DNA of 29,683 nt from Phellopilus nigrolimitatus (GCA_021029095.1 JAJOHG010000314.1:1-29683), one strand, 5' to 3'; counted from the stretch's first letter, positions 1 through 11,013 are shown. Numbers and translations are program-made. The notes: generated by a model not told the origin, from the sequence alone.

Positions 1-562
1 TCTTGAGACCACTGACGTCGGTTTTGAGACCATCGACCGTCCCTGTGAGACCATCGATTTTCCCAGTAATCTTTTTCATCTCAGCCAAGATTTCCTGAAA
101 AAGAGTCTGATCTTTCTGCATATTCAGAACAGCGGCCATGTTCTGGATAAGTGGGATTTGTTCTTGAATAGTGGCGTCGGCCTGTTGCATAGAGGTCGCA
201 AAATCGCGCATGGCATTTTGTCGAAGTACAAGAGACGATTTAAGAGCGGGAAAATCCGGGAGGGTTGCATTAGCAGCAGCAACGAGCTTTTCCGGAATTG
301 TGATGCCAGGGTCACCATCCGGGCCGCCGTGATTGGCGCGAGGATTATTTGGGCCGTCCAGATGTTGTGGATGTCCACCGCCGACGTTGGGATCAAGCGG
401 GGGGTTGTGTTGTCCGTCAGGAGGTTGCGTATTACCATCAGCGTCATCAATGTTGGCGGGAGGAGCGGTTTGACCGCCCAGTCGTTGTTGCAAGTTGGGA
501 TCGGGAGGAGGATCATTTTGACCACCCGAATGTTGCGTGTTGCCATCAGTATTGTCGTCCAT
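1..562 (-). CDS. Low-complexity plus coiled-coil protein, 5' part only (gene continues past the left edge)
   Basis: The reading frame starts at the ATG whose complement is at 560-562 and stays open for 187 codons to the left edge, with no intron needed. Residues 1 to about 85 are rich in Gly, Pro, Asn, Asp and Gln, with loosely repeated units such as GGQNDPPPDPN and DGQHNPPLDPN. A helical stretch from about residue 90 contains LVLRQNAMRDFATSMQQ. The last residues visible form heptads (IDGLTGT, VDGLKTD, VSGLK), which predict a coiled coil. The heptads are encoded by a 21-bp tandem repeat that reaches the edge. No signal peptide or enzyme motif is seen and I do not recognise the family. A TATA box lies 95 bp upstream. 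The open frame, start context and heptads support a real gene; the function is unknown. Confidence 0.7.
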   Translation of the reverse strand, partial: MDDNTDGNTQHSGGQNDPPPDPNLQQRLGGQTAPPANIDDADGNTQPPDGQHNPPLDPNVGGGHPQHLDGPNNPRANHGGPDGDPGITIPEKLVAAANATLPDFPALKSSLVLRQNAMRDFATSMQQADATIQEQIPLIQNMAAVLNMQKDQTLFQEILAEMKKITGKIDGLTGTVDGLKTDVSGLK

Positions 563-656
563 CGATACGACAGAGGATGTTCAGAGTGAAGATAAAGTGA
601 GGAGTGTCAGTGAGAGCGAAGAGAGATGGAGGGAAGGAAAACCACGCACGGCAGGC

Positions 657-664
657 TTTTTATA
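657..664 (-). promoter_or_regulatory. TATA box of the left-edge gene
   Basis: On the minus strand this reads TATAAAAA, 95 bp upstream of the ATG at 562. That spacing leaves a leader of roughly 60 nt. Confidence 0.55.
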
Positions 665-843
665 CAGCACAGGGAGCCGTGGCTTGCTACACGCAGAAGC
701 CATGAGGCTGTGAGATCCGACAGAAGCCATTTCTGATTCGAGGGTTGGAGAGCGAATATGAGTCGACGGCGGAAGTAAGAGTCAAGATGCAAGGGGCCTG
801 AGTGAGTCCAAGTTGAACATACGAACAAAGACTTCCAAATCGG

Positions 844-891
844 GCGACGCGTCTGTTGGGAACGTGATTCAGCCACACGCGTCGCCACGTG
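844..891. promoter_or_regulatory. Inverted pair of ACGCGT (MCB-like) sites next to CACGTG
   Basis: GCGACGCGT at 844-852 and its exact reverse complement ACGCGTCGC at 877-885 are followed directly by CACGTG at 886-891. ACGCGT is the core bound by fungal MBF-type cell-cycle factors, and CACGTG is an E-box bound by bHLH factors. They lie about 280-330 bp upstream of the left-edge gene. Occupancy and function are inferred. Confidence 0.35.
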
Positions 892-3870
892 TTGCCGCCA
901 CTTGACCCAGCTATCGACATTCCACTGAAGGTGGATCAGACGACGTCCCGTCCGAGTGCATTCGCCTGACAGTATTTTATGACGGAGGTTCTGTAAGCCA
1001 TATGGCTGCAAGAATACTCCCTCCCGCTGCGCCTACAGATCTGAATCTGTGTTTTCTGCTAATTCGAGGAGAGAATGAATTTCTTGCGAAAACAATACTA
1101 CTCGAAAAGGTTAGATACGTAGATGCGCTTGGTCTCAGCCACTGTGCTGTTTATATTTTTTTACGATGGATCGGGTCCTAAGAAGCACGCATGGCCCTCG
1201 CACTGGTTCTAGAATAGTGACGAGGCCACAGATTGCACCGCAACAAGCCACAAAAGCAAAAAGAGAAGCTCTAAATCGATCCGACGATTCGGATTCTCAA
1301 AACTCGGCTATGGAAATTACAAAGGAAAAAATGGGGGTGCACAGCCAGCCCGAAATTTTCGAAACCAGGAAATCCGAAGCCACCTTTGCGTGAGCGCTTA
1401 GCCACAGCGCGGACCGCCCCCTAATACGAGGTCGAGCGGGTAAATGATAGGCCGTTGTGAGATGCGGCAAAGTAATACCACAGAAGCGAGCCGTCTGCTG
1501 GCTTCATCTGACGGAGGGGAACGATTAGGAGGGCCCCGGCGTGGAAGATCTCGTAAAACCGTCTGGCGTTTTCGAAGAAAGCATAACTGCGTAAAGGTCT
1601 CGGAACAAGATGTGTATAAGGATAGTCGTATCTTTCTAATGCAAACGGGGAACAACTTCAGTAAGAAAAATGTATGGTCTGGATTACGAGGATAGACTTG
1701 CAGCATTCCTGCATCTTTTCTATTCCATACACCGTGAAAACTGGCTACGAACCTAGAGCTCGTTTAACGTAGTATTGGATTTGATGAAAGCGACGAGATG
1801 CCGTGCTTGATGGAGACTCCAAACTCTTATTAAACCCGATGGAAATGGATGGCACGGAAGTCCCACGGAAAATACTGCTCGAATGATTTTACAGACGATA
1901 CTTTCAAATAATGTGAGGTGCAAAATTGCTCACCTTTTTTCGACCTCTTTAAGCCGTTTCAGGGAGTTGAACCTAGGAAAAAAAAGGTTCCTGAAGGGAG
2001 AAGAAGTAGGGGGCGAGACGACTTACAGAGCTTTTCTCGTCTTCTCTTCTATGAAAAATGTGGAAGTAGGCATGCTAAAAATATACGCGAAGTCATCACT
2101 AAATAGATCCTCATTAAAGACTGATAGGATACGCAGGACGAAGGCGCGCCGGAGAGCCGACTTCTTCAAGAAGCGTAGACCAAGAGTAGTAAAGGAAGTC
2201 AGGATTCCTAAGCTAAGGTATGAAGCGATTCTCCCTGCTGTCGTATTGATGTTGAGCAGAGTACAAAACTGTTTCGCAGACTGTCAGAGACAAGGCGATC
2301 CTACAGTGTAAGCAGTCAAAATACGGTAGCTCGGCAAGCTCCGTGAAACTTTTTTTTCAGAGGTCGTAATATCCCACATTCGACTCCTTTTTCCAATTAC
2401 ATATGCCTGAATACTATGTATCTTGTATCCTTGTTGCTTAGTTTTGATTCAGCCGAAGTTTTAAAAAATCAGCCTCCGAAAATTTGAAACATGCAATATA
2501 TTGCCTTTTATGGAAGGTAAAAAATATGACGTAATATCGGTTATTGTTTTACAACAAGTCTGGATGGCAGCTTCAGCCTTTAGATGGCCTTGCGAACCTT
2601 CACAACCTCAGGGATTTGACGACCGGACTTATATTACCTTACATCCCATCCAGATTCACAGCAGTTTTGCAGAATAATTCCGCGAAGGTGTCTCTCAAAA
2701 GTGTAGAAGGTCTTTTTTTCTTTTTTTTTGTCCGAAAATTTGAAACAAAACTTGCTTAATCGGGAAAGTGCTTAAATTTGCGTTTCTCCCTTACTTCTAT
2801 TATGAAAATTAAAATCTCAGACCAAAATTCGTAAAATTGCGGCCCCTGTAGAGGTGCCGCTTTTTGCCTGCTTACACTGTAGGGATCTTAGTCCGGGATC
2901 GGCCGGTTCGCTTAAAGTCACCCTTGAACTTTGAGCTTGATCTTTTTCTCCTTCCGTGACACGAGCACAAGGGCGCTCGCGAGCTCGAGTTCGTTCTCTT
3001 TCCTTCGACCTTATGCTCTCTATGATCTTTACATGGAAATCTCTAGCTCTACCAATGCCTTCAATACGACGATGCTTGAAAATCCTTGCGTCAATCATGA
3101 ACCCAGCCTCGGACTTGGACGCTTGTCCTCGCGACTTCTGCCATTACCTTTGGTCTGAAATTTGCAAAATAACTGCTCAGGATGGCACTGCTACAGCTAC
3201 ATTTTGATGTGTCTGTTTTTGCTCTCTGTCATCTTTTCCTTTCGATGTACGCATCTTACGGGGGTCTGCTGTAAGTGACTCTATCTTTGAATCCTCCGAC
3301 GCCGTTCTCGCATCGAGACGCAACTTTCGACGACAAGGTCGTCCGGACCTTTCTGCATGTCCCGAGTCGACGTCTCTAGTATACTTCTTGGCTTCTGGAC
3401 ATCTCATTGAGGCGTCAAGACACGTCAGCTTTCCTGCAATAGACGCTCGGTTGCTTCTTTTGTGCTTTTTTCCGAATCGAGTTCCCAGTCTTTGCCAAAG
3501 CTGAGGCGCCGACGATCAGCACGCCGTTTTCTGGGATTTTTCTGTCAAACATACCCGGATTTGGCATGTCTATGGCAAGCCGTTGATTTCCCCGCTGTCA
3601 ACTCCGCCGTCGGAGTCAAAAACGGATCACTGAGAATTTGACACGGAAGTAAATATGCGCTCATGCGTCTGGTACAAGTTGGATGCCGTAGAACGTGTTA
3701 CGAATCCTACCCCAAACTCCGCCCCCCTCCGCGCTCCTTGCCTTTCGCCTCTTTCCTTCCCTCCGCCATCATCGCGAACATTGCCGCGCCCCGACCCCCT
3801 CCCGACCTCAGCGGCAACAACGAACACTGCACATTCTCTTGCTTCTTACCGGCCTCGCCTTTCTAAGATC
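892..3870. other. Long stretch without a supported gene
   Basis: I see no recognisable domain here and no set of exons that joins into a convincing protein. The open frames (for example plus-strand 1166-1393 and 1883-2311) have unusual, basic or low-information composition. A 17-bp sequence, TCCGAAAATTTGAAACA, occurs at 2475-2491 and again at 2731-2747. Homopolymer T runs are common around 2350 and 2710-2730. The end of the stretch (about 3640-3870) is a C/T-rich leader typical of fungal transcription start regions and belongs to the downstream RRM gene. The rest may be decayed repeat or an unrecognised lineage-specific gene. Confidence 0.5.
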
Positions 3871-6800
3871 ATGAACACGCCTTCGAATGACAGATCAGCC
3901 TCGAGCTCGCCTCGCGCGACGCCGGGTGGCACCGCTGTCACTCGCTCCCAACACGCTGCACACGACGACAAACATCTTTTCTTGCACGAACAGAACTCGC
4001 ATGAGCAGCACCGACCCGTCTCTATCGAGTATTCTGCTACCACTTTTGGCATCGACGACAAATACAACAACGAACAAGCCCGCTCGGTCATAGACTCTCC
4101 TCGTCCTTCTCGTTCTGCTCGTTCTTCTCCATCCACTGCTTCGCTTCGGTCCTCGAGCACTTCGCTTTCTTCCGCTCCTATCGCTTCGTTTCAAGGTCTT
4201 GTTGAAAGTTTCACTCACATGAGCGTTGAGTCGCCCACTGTGCCACCCGAGGTACGCGTTCGCACACTTCGTTTCCTTGCGTATCTTTCTGATCTTTCGA
4301 CTGCAGCAGGCTCTCATGAGGCGCAGGTCGCGCGTGCGCGAGCTGTCGGCTCCTCTCCCTTCTGTGCCACCCTCGACGCCGGCTAGTGTAGTTGTGCACC
4401 GCGCCTCTTTCTCCCAATCCCATAGTGTCTCTCAGATTCCCACAGCATCTTCTCTGTTACGCGGTTCACCTGCTGTATCCTTTACTTCCCTATTTTCTTC
4501 TCCGCTGACGGAGTGCTCCGACTCTGAACATGCTGAGCAGGACGGCGAGACGAGTGACTCCAATTCTATAGAAATTATATCTGGTTGCGTAGAGGATTCG
4601 TTTGTAACAGGTCGTTTTGAAGTAAGAGAAGGCGGAAATGTCTCTCGAGGTTCGCCTATTTGCACATCTTTGTCGTTTCTTTTTATACTTACGGTCCGGG
4701 GGCTTTTCTTTCCTTCCTTAGGTGCCCTACAACCAACTCGACCTAATGTGTCTCCCCAGACTTCAAACTCAAGCGGCGTTTCGAATCCTTTTGCTCGCCC
4801 ATATACATCTAGATCCACTTCTACGTCTACGATAACTTCCGCCTCTCATACTCCTACTCCGCATCCGCAGACACGAGCAACACATTCTCCCTCTCATACG
4901 GCAGAAACCGAATCAAAATCAAGGATATCGACTTCGGAAGCTTCCACGTTCTCTCACCAATTCTCCAATTCTTCGTCTCCCTCTCGAGCGCAGCCTCGAA
5001 ACGACGTTTCAGTCGAAAATCGCCTTACGCCTGAAACTGTTTCGCCGATTGTTTTGGACGTCTCCGCTCCGGTGCCAATCCAGGACTCGCACTCTGTCCC
5101 CGAAGCTGCGGCTATGCAGGAAAGTGATGAAAATTCTCGCACCCCGAACGTCTACATCAATGGACTGCCTCCTCATTTTCCTGACGAAAGCTTGTATCTG
5201 ATGACTCGCGACTTCGGGCACGTTTTGAGCGTACGCACGTTCACACGTTGCGTCGGGGAGAAGATGAGCGGATACGGTTTTGTCTTGTAAGTAAAATCTT
5301 AAGTTGCGTTTCTTATAATTGACGCTGAGGTCCCTTTCATAGGTTTGATTCTATTGAATCCGCTGGACGCTGCATTGAAACCTTGAGGAAGTATAGAAAC
5401 CTGCATCCATCGTTCTCGAAGGTAAACTGCGTCACATCTAGCTTTCGTACAAATTGGGCTGATTTTATGAACAGCAAGTCCACAAGATTCCCGGGACGCC
5501 GTATGCTTCCGGCACTATTACGATTCCACCGGCGGGCTCGTTGTCATCGCTTTCCTCTCAGCCCTCCCTCACCACGATGGCTTCGTTTCCATCCATGACG
5601 TCGACGCTCGTGTCTTCGTTGAGCTCCACCTCTTTCACTAATCCCTCGTCTCCGACGAGAAGTCGCGGACATCGAGTAGCCGAGTCGATCTCTACGAATT
5701 CTGGCTCGGATTTCAGCGGGAAGGACCTCACTTTTCGAGAGAAGATGGAGAAACTGAAGGATGGGAGATCGACGAACTTGTATATGGAAGGGTAAGATAG
5801 CTTATCTAATTTTTTTGCTCTTGCTGATTATGCAACTTCCTTAGTCTGCCTCTTACTATCGATGATGTGGTACGTATTACTATCTCAAGATCATGTGCAT
5901 ATCTAATAGTAGGCACAATTCCAGTCTCTCGCTGCTTTGGTTTCGCCGCACAAGATTGTGAGCAGCCGATTCTTTCAGACGAAGCTCTCGGACCCACCTA
6001 GGATGATCGCTTTCGTTCGGTAATTCAATTCACATTGACTCCAACGTCCTTTTCTCATCGGAGCTTGCATACAGGCTTGAATCTCGTCAGGGTGCCGATG
6101 AGGTCATCGATCGACTGCATGGGCGTGTCGTGCGAGGTTGGAACGACAATGGCTGTCGCATCTCCGTTCGGTTTGCCGACTCAAACGAGCAGCGTGAGCT
6201 CAGGGTACGTTGCTTTTGTATGCATTTCCTAATATTTCACTTATTGAATGTTTGCCTCGTAGAGGGCGGAACGTCTTGCTCGAGGAGAGGACGAGGACGT
6301 AGGCGGTACAGCACGTCTTTCAATGGCGCATGCTGCCTTACTTAATCTCCGAGGCGCTGAGGCTCAGGTACAGCTGAACGCCCATGCTCTCCAGAAACAC
6401 GGCCAGGCTCGCTCGCCTCTAGATCTTCAAAACTCACAACTCACGAACAACAATGTCTCTAATATGGCGACCATCGCTGCCTTCCATCCAATGACTATCG
6501 TTCAGGACCAGGATCTCAAAAACGCCGGTGCAGTTTCGAAGGCGTATCTTTCCGCCGCTCAGCATCACTGTCAAGATTCACCGCTTCCCCCACACGGTGC
6601 AAACGCTTATAGCCATTCACCAGGCATGGATGCTCTCGGTGCGCATCTGAATAACACGAATCCTGCTTTGGTAGGAAAGAAGTCGAGCGTATGCTTTCCG
6701 TCGAACGGCGGAAGGCTTTCTTCACTTTCGACGAAATCTTTCGAAGCGAATCAACTCGCATTACTCCAGCAGCAAGCCCAACTTCAGCAGCTTCAACTTT

Positions 6801-7524
6801 TGCAACAGATGCAGAATGCGTCAAGACCAGAATGGCAAGGCATCGATCCGAACTACGCTTTTAACACGCACGCTCATATCCTCCCTCACGCGCTTATGCC
6901 ATCCGTTGATATTCTGACGACCCAGATGAACGACTCTCACTCGCAGGTCGGTGGGAGGCGAGTTCCGGCGCATCAGATTATCCGAGGTCAGTCAGCGCCA
7001 CGTATCCAACAAGAACAGACACGCTCGTACACCAAAGCCGGTCTATCGGAGCGCTCGGGCACGACTTTCCAGTCCACGAATAATGTCGAACACCAACATG
7101 GACGTCGCGCTGGCGGAGATTACGTAGCTGGCCATCAGTATGCACGCACAGCGCACTCTTCGGTATGTCTTTTCTTGGATATAATACTATATATCCAATA
7201 TTCAGAACTCGCACCACGCGATTACAGCACCACCACGTGTCTGGTTACGCTTCCTCTCACGTCCATCGTTCCGATGCAGATCACCACGAGATGGTTAGCG
7301 GTGCTAATCGTCGTCGCATCGGTGTCATTGAGGAGGGTGAGGTGACACTCGTTTCTCCCGCACTGACATATACTTCGCGCACGCCATCAACGCTCAGCCC
7401 CGCGACGCCGCTCTTCAATGCATTTGGCACTCCGGCGTCAGCTCCTGCGACTGTATCTCTTGGGAAGACGAGCATCCGGGAACGCGAGCACTCACGATCC
7501 TTCAAAACCGAATTCCGACAGTGA
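3871..7524 (+). CDS. Tandem-RRM RNA-binding protein (RBMS/MSSP-like), 10 exons
   Basis: Exons: 3871-4251, 4307-4649, 4722-5286, 5343-5421, 5475-5791, 5845-5869, 5925-6019, 6075-6204, 6263-7162, 7228-7524, giving 1043 aa with every phase agreeing. Residues 1 to about 380 are Ser/Thr/Pro-rich and probably disordered. RRM1 (about 384-460) has RNP2 VYINGL and RNP1 SGYGFVLF, the latter rebuilt across an intron, followed by a linker beginning QVHKIPGTPY. RRM2 (about 556-635) has RNP2 LYMEGLPL and a degenerate RNP1 around MIAFVRLE. The two RRMs and linker resemble RBMS/MSSP-type single-strand RNA binders. The C-terminal half is Gln/His-rich (LLQQQAQLQQLQLLQQ). I chose the ATG at 3871 because the in-frame sequence upstream, back to an ATG at 3655, looks like a pyrimidine-rich leader; the longer start remains possible. 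Likely a cytoplasmic mRNA-binding regulator; targets unknown. Confidence 0.85.
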
Positions 7525-8283
7525 CTTATTGTTTAACTTTATTCTGCGATTTCTCGAGCCTCTTGGTTGACATGGACAGCCTAGTTTCGACACGTACGAC
7601 AATAATCCTCGACAACGACATTGACACTTTTAGACTCGATGCTCATAATTATCATCATAATCACAGTACTGCGTTTAGTGAATTCCTACTGCGACCCCCA
7701 ATCCGATCCTGCCTTCGATTTCTTCGTCTCCCGCACTCAGCCAGCATTCTTCATTGTTATGCGATAAATCCTTGCTCGTCTTCGACTTTCTTCCGTTTCT
7801 GCAATCGACGACCGTGTAGCTCAAGTCTCAAGTAATTCTATCATTGTACTCTGCTCGCTTCTCTTCTTTCGCCGTTCTAACTCTATGGCTTGTATTTTGC
7901 GACACCCGATAACCTTGCTTTCTCCATCACCGCATCTGCCACGTCTTCTACATGATCCTCCTGTATTGTTTTCTGTGTTCAGTACGCGATATGCCCGCCT
8001 TTCCTTCATGCTTCACACACGAATATGCACGTTCGTTCTTCTTCCCTCGATCCCATGTAACAATTATCCAGGCGATCGATCCCTTTCCGCTGTATGCCAT
8101 ATTCTATGATCGATTGTAAACTGAATCCGAAATCAATAGCTTTATGTTAAACACGACGATTCGGGACTCCATGTCAAATGCTATCAAGCCGAGATCCGGT
8201 CGCCGGTTTTTACCTCCGACCGCTTGTCAGAGTTCAAATAGAGATTAGAGTTAGTGACTGGCCAATCTGGTCGAATCGAAGCA
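7525..8283. other. 3' UTR of the RRM gene and intergenic sequence
   Basis: C/T-rich sequence without a supported gene. The first part, to about 8110, looks like a long 3' untranslated region; its open frames are low-information. A CCAAT motif lies at 8262-8266, directly before the presumed start of the next gene. Confidence 0.5.
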
Positions 8284-10304
8284 ATGCCGACAGCAAACCT
8301 TGTACTTAATTACTTTTCGGGAGCCGGGATAGCCCAGAGCCGCTTGCGTCCTCGCGCAGCACAAGAATCCATCATTGGCAAGGATCATTCTATTTTGCCC
8401 TCATGGCACTGGCGTAACTATATTTTGCTCGTTCGTCCCTCCAGTCGCCATCTCTACAGCTACATGCGCGTACTCTGAGCTTTGCCGCTCGCGGCAGTTT
8501 TTTTGATTGTGGACGCGCAGAGCCCCGGCGATATTGCCCGCCAGATGTACGTGCCGTAATCGATTCTCTAGCAAGTCTTTGCTGAAAAGTTTTACACAGA
8601 GATATAAACTACTACGCGGCTTTAGTGGCATTCGGTGCGTGCACAATTGAAATATAAAAATTCGACTGACACGTGGACCCCTCTGCCACCTGCAGCAATT
8701 TTGTACTACGACTACGTCCTGACGTTCGGGGACGAGGTGCGCTTCTTCTGGGGGCGAAAGGCCAATTCAGTCACGCTCCTCTTCTTCCTCAACCGCTACC
8801 TGTCCGTGCTCGGAAACGTGCCCGTCATCCTGCAGAGCTTCGCGGGATGGTCGCCTGAGGTGCGCTTTACATAAGCTCGAGCTTGATTCCTATCTATGTC
8901 TCACTAAAAACAATTGCGAAAGCAGGGGTACGTATGGACATTTGTAAGGATGGTTGGAGATACGCTGAATACGTATGAGCAGCTGCAGCCATTTTCAGAA
9001 GTACCATCAGTTTTTCTCGGTTGGGGTGCAAATTATTGTCGGAAGTATGCCCTGCCGCTTTTTTTTTTCTGCGCTTTTGTCTAACTTCTACTCACTCTCT
9101 TTAAGTCATCTTGATCATCCGCACATACGCGCTGTATGAATGCAATCGGAGGATCGCCATCATAATGGCCACCTTTGCATTCATCGTCATCTGCATTGGA
9201 GTTGTAAGCATGGTCTACTATTTTGCTTATCCCTTCGTTGTGTTCAAGCCGATAATTTCGAGTGAAGTGGTCTATTCTAGGACATGCTCCAGCCGTGACT
9301 GAGCCCTACGACTTGTCGTCTATGCTGGGATGCCATCCGTTGATTTCTCGCGAGATGTTCGTATTTTTCTACTTATCCCCTTTTTGGCTTCTGTGAAATT
9401 ACATTAACCGTTTATTGTCGTGGAGTCTAGAGGTCTTCGTGAGTTCTTTCTCTTGCATATCTTTTACAAATAACTCCCCTAAACAAATCATACACCGTCA
9501 ACAGGCTTATCGGGCGCTTGGGGCGGCCTCCTGCTCTTCGACTCCGTCATCTTCACGCTCACGTTCTACAAGGCTATCGGGATCTGGAAGCTGGGGACTC
9601 GTGGGTTGATCCATGTACTCATTCGAGATGGCGAGTCTGAAGAAACTCTCAATTCCCTTCTATGCGTGCTCTGTCTGATTATTATGATAGGAACGATATA
9701 TTACCTGTGAGATGGGTTTGATGTGTTGAACGGACGAGCTTATGAGAGTATTTGCAGAGTCCTGGCGATGGCGAACCTTTCAAATATACTTACTTTCGTA
9801 GTGAGTAAATTTTTTTTTTTATGTCGGTCTGAGTGATATTTAGATCATCATAATATATTTGGCTAGTTAGGAGAGGTGCGCACAGCGGGGTTGTGAAATT
9901 TTACCGATCTCACAGTCAGGACACAGCCCATCTTGAGAGGCGTCAGCACGACGTTCGCCAACGCCGTCTCCGTGACGATGGTCTCGCGCCTCATGCTCAA
10001 CCTTCAAAACCCGCTAATCTTCGGATGCGTCAACGGGCAGCAGACCACCAACACGAACATCGGACCCTTCGTCGCGACGGTCGTGGGCCGCAGCGCCGGC
10101 TCGGGGACGACGCACACGGAGGCATACACCGACTCGGACATGGACATGGACATTGCGGATACGTATGATGACTCTTTGCCGCGCCGGAGCGCGGTGTGGT
10201 ATGATCGCGTGTGGGTGACGGGGGAGAGGGCGAGGGGGGACGCGGATGTCGGTGCGTTTTATGCTTCCTCGTTGTTCAAGAATTCTGTGTATGCGTCAGA
10301 CTGA
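8284..10304 (+). CDS. DUF6533-type seven-helix membrane protein with microexons
   Basis: Model: 8284-8332 (uncertain), 8696-8859, 8926-8927, 8983-9044, 9106-9203, 9268-9356, 9431-9438, 9505-9630, 9691-9706, 9758-9800, 9867-9875, 9927-10304. The joined frame is open with consistent phases and gives 347 aa, a usual size for the family as I remember it. The N-terminal signature is ILYYDYVLTFGDEVRFFW followed by LLFFLNRYLSVLGN. Later hydrophobic segments include VGIILIIRTYALYE, GVVWSILG, GGLLLFDSVIFTLTFYKA, TIYYLVLAMANLSNIL and ISTTF-like VSTTFANAV with SRLMLNLQNP. The C-tail of about 100 aa is polar and Asp-rich. It is probably a plasma- or endomembrane protein of unknown function. The intron at 9631-9690 is GC-AG. 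The first exon fits in sequence and phase but is not followed by a GT donor, so the 5' end may be wrong, non-canonically spliced or damaged. Confidence 0.75.
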
Positions 10305-11013
10305 ACTCAATGCGCAGAGCTAGAAGCGCAGCATACTAGAGCAAGAGATATAGATTGCAACTAGAGACGAGCATGGAGTGTGGAAACCGGACCGTTATAT
10401 TGTATGCTCGGCTACCGTCTCGCATCGTCCGTCAAGCCACTCCCGATGTTTTTCTGTTTTGTTTCCTCCAGTGATTTTTCTTTTTGGGTCTTTGAAGTGT
10501 ATAATCTGGGCTTAAATTTTTGGAAGCACTGTATATTACAGGGCGAAAACTACAGGGATGTAATAAGCATGTAATAGATTCAATGGTCACCACTCACGAA
10601 GCTCTAGGGTGCTCGTAGATAGCAATACGACTATTGGGGCTTCCTTTGTATTTCTTATGCGCAATCTGTTTCAAGACCATCTGCTTCTTTAAATCAGCTC
10701 CGAAAACTTCTCAGAGGCCATCTGGTTCGATGTCCTCCTGTGCCTTGCACGCGCATCTCGCATCTCGCTCTCCCGATACTGCCGGCGAGTTTTGCAACCG
10801 CACGCGGCTACGTCTTCCTGTCTCACCGTCATTGGCAGGCCGCATCGTGAACAGGTAAACATTCTCTCACTTTCTCGCCTATCTTGTTTTACTATCCTGC
10901 AACGTTTAAAGGCGGCTCGCTCGAAAGGTGCTATCATAACATACAGAGGCAACCCCCACTTGAGACACAGCCACATCAATTCTTTGTCAGGATTGATCGG
11001 AATTGGTCATTGC
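10305..11013. other. Intergenic stretch without a supported gene
   Basis: 3' flank of the membrane-protein gene, followed by sequence with short open frames. A minus-strand frame (10689-10979) has a few Cys pairs, and on the plus strand 10856-10911 looks like a GTAAAC...AAAG intron inside a 50-codon frame starting at 10731. Neither resembles a family I know. Confidence 0.4.

Noticed and set aside
1166..1393. 75-codon plus-strand open frame
   Set aside because: No homology recognised; the TATA-like run is only about 15 bp before the ATG, too close to act as a promoter.
1883..2311. 142-codon plus-strand open frame as a gene
   Set aside because: Basic, low-information sequence with no domain, no promoter signal and no splice continuation.
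4622..4721. 100-nt intron in the RRM gene using the strong GTAAGA donor
   Set aside because: It shifts the frame and leads to a stop before the RRMs; kept only as a possible unproductive isoform.
10689..10979. Minus-strand frame with CSRC and CGC pairs as a small zinc-ribbon protein
   Set aside because: The spacing does not match a known zinc ribbon, and a plus-strand intron-like segment overlaps it.
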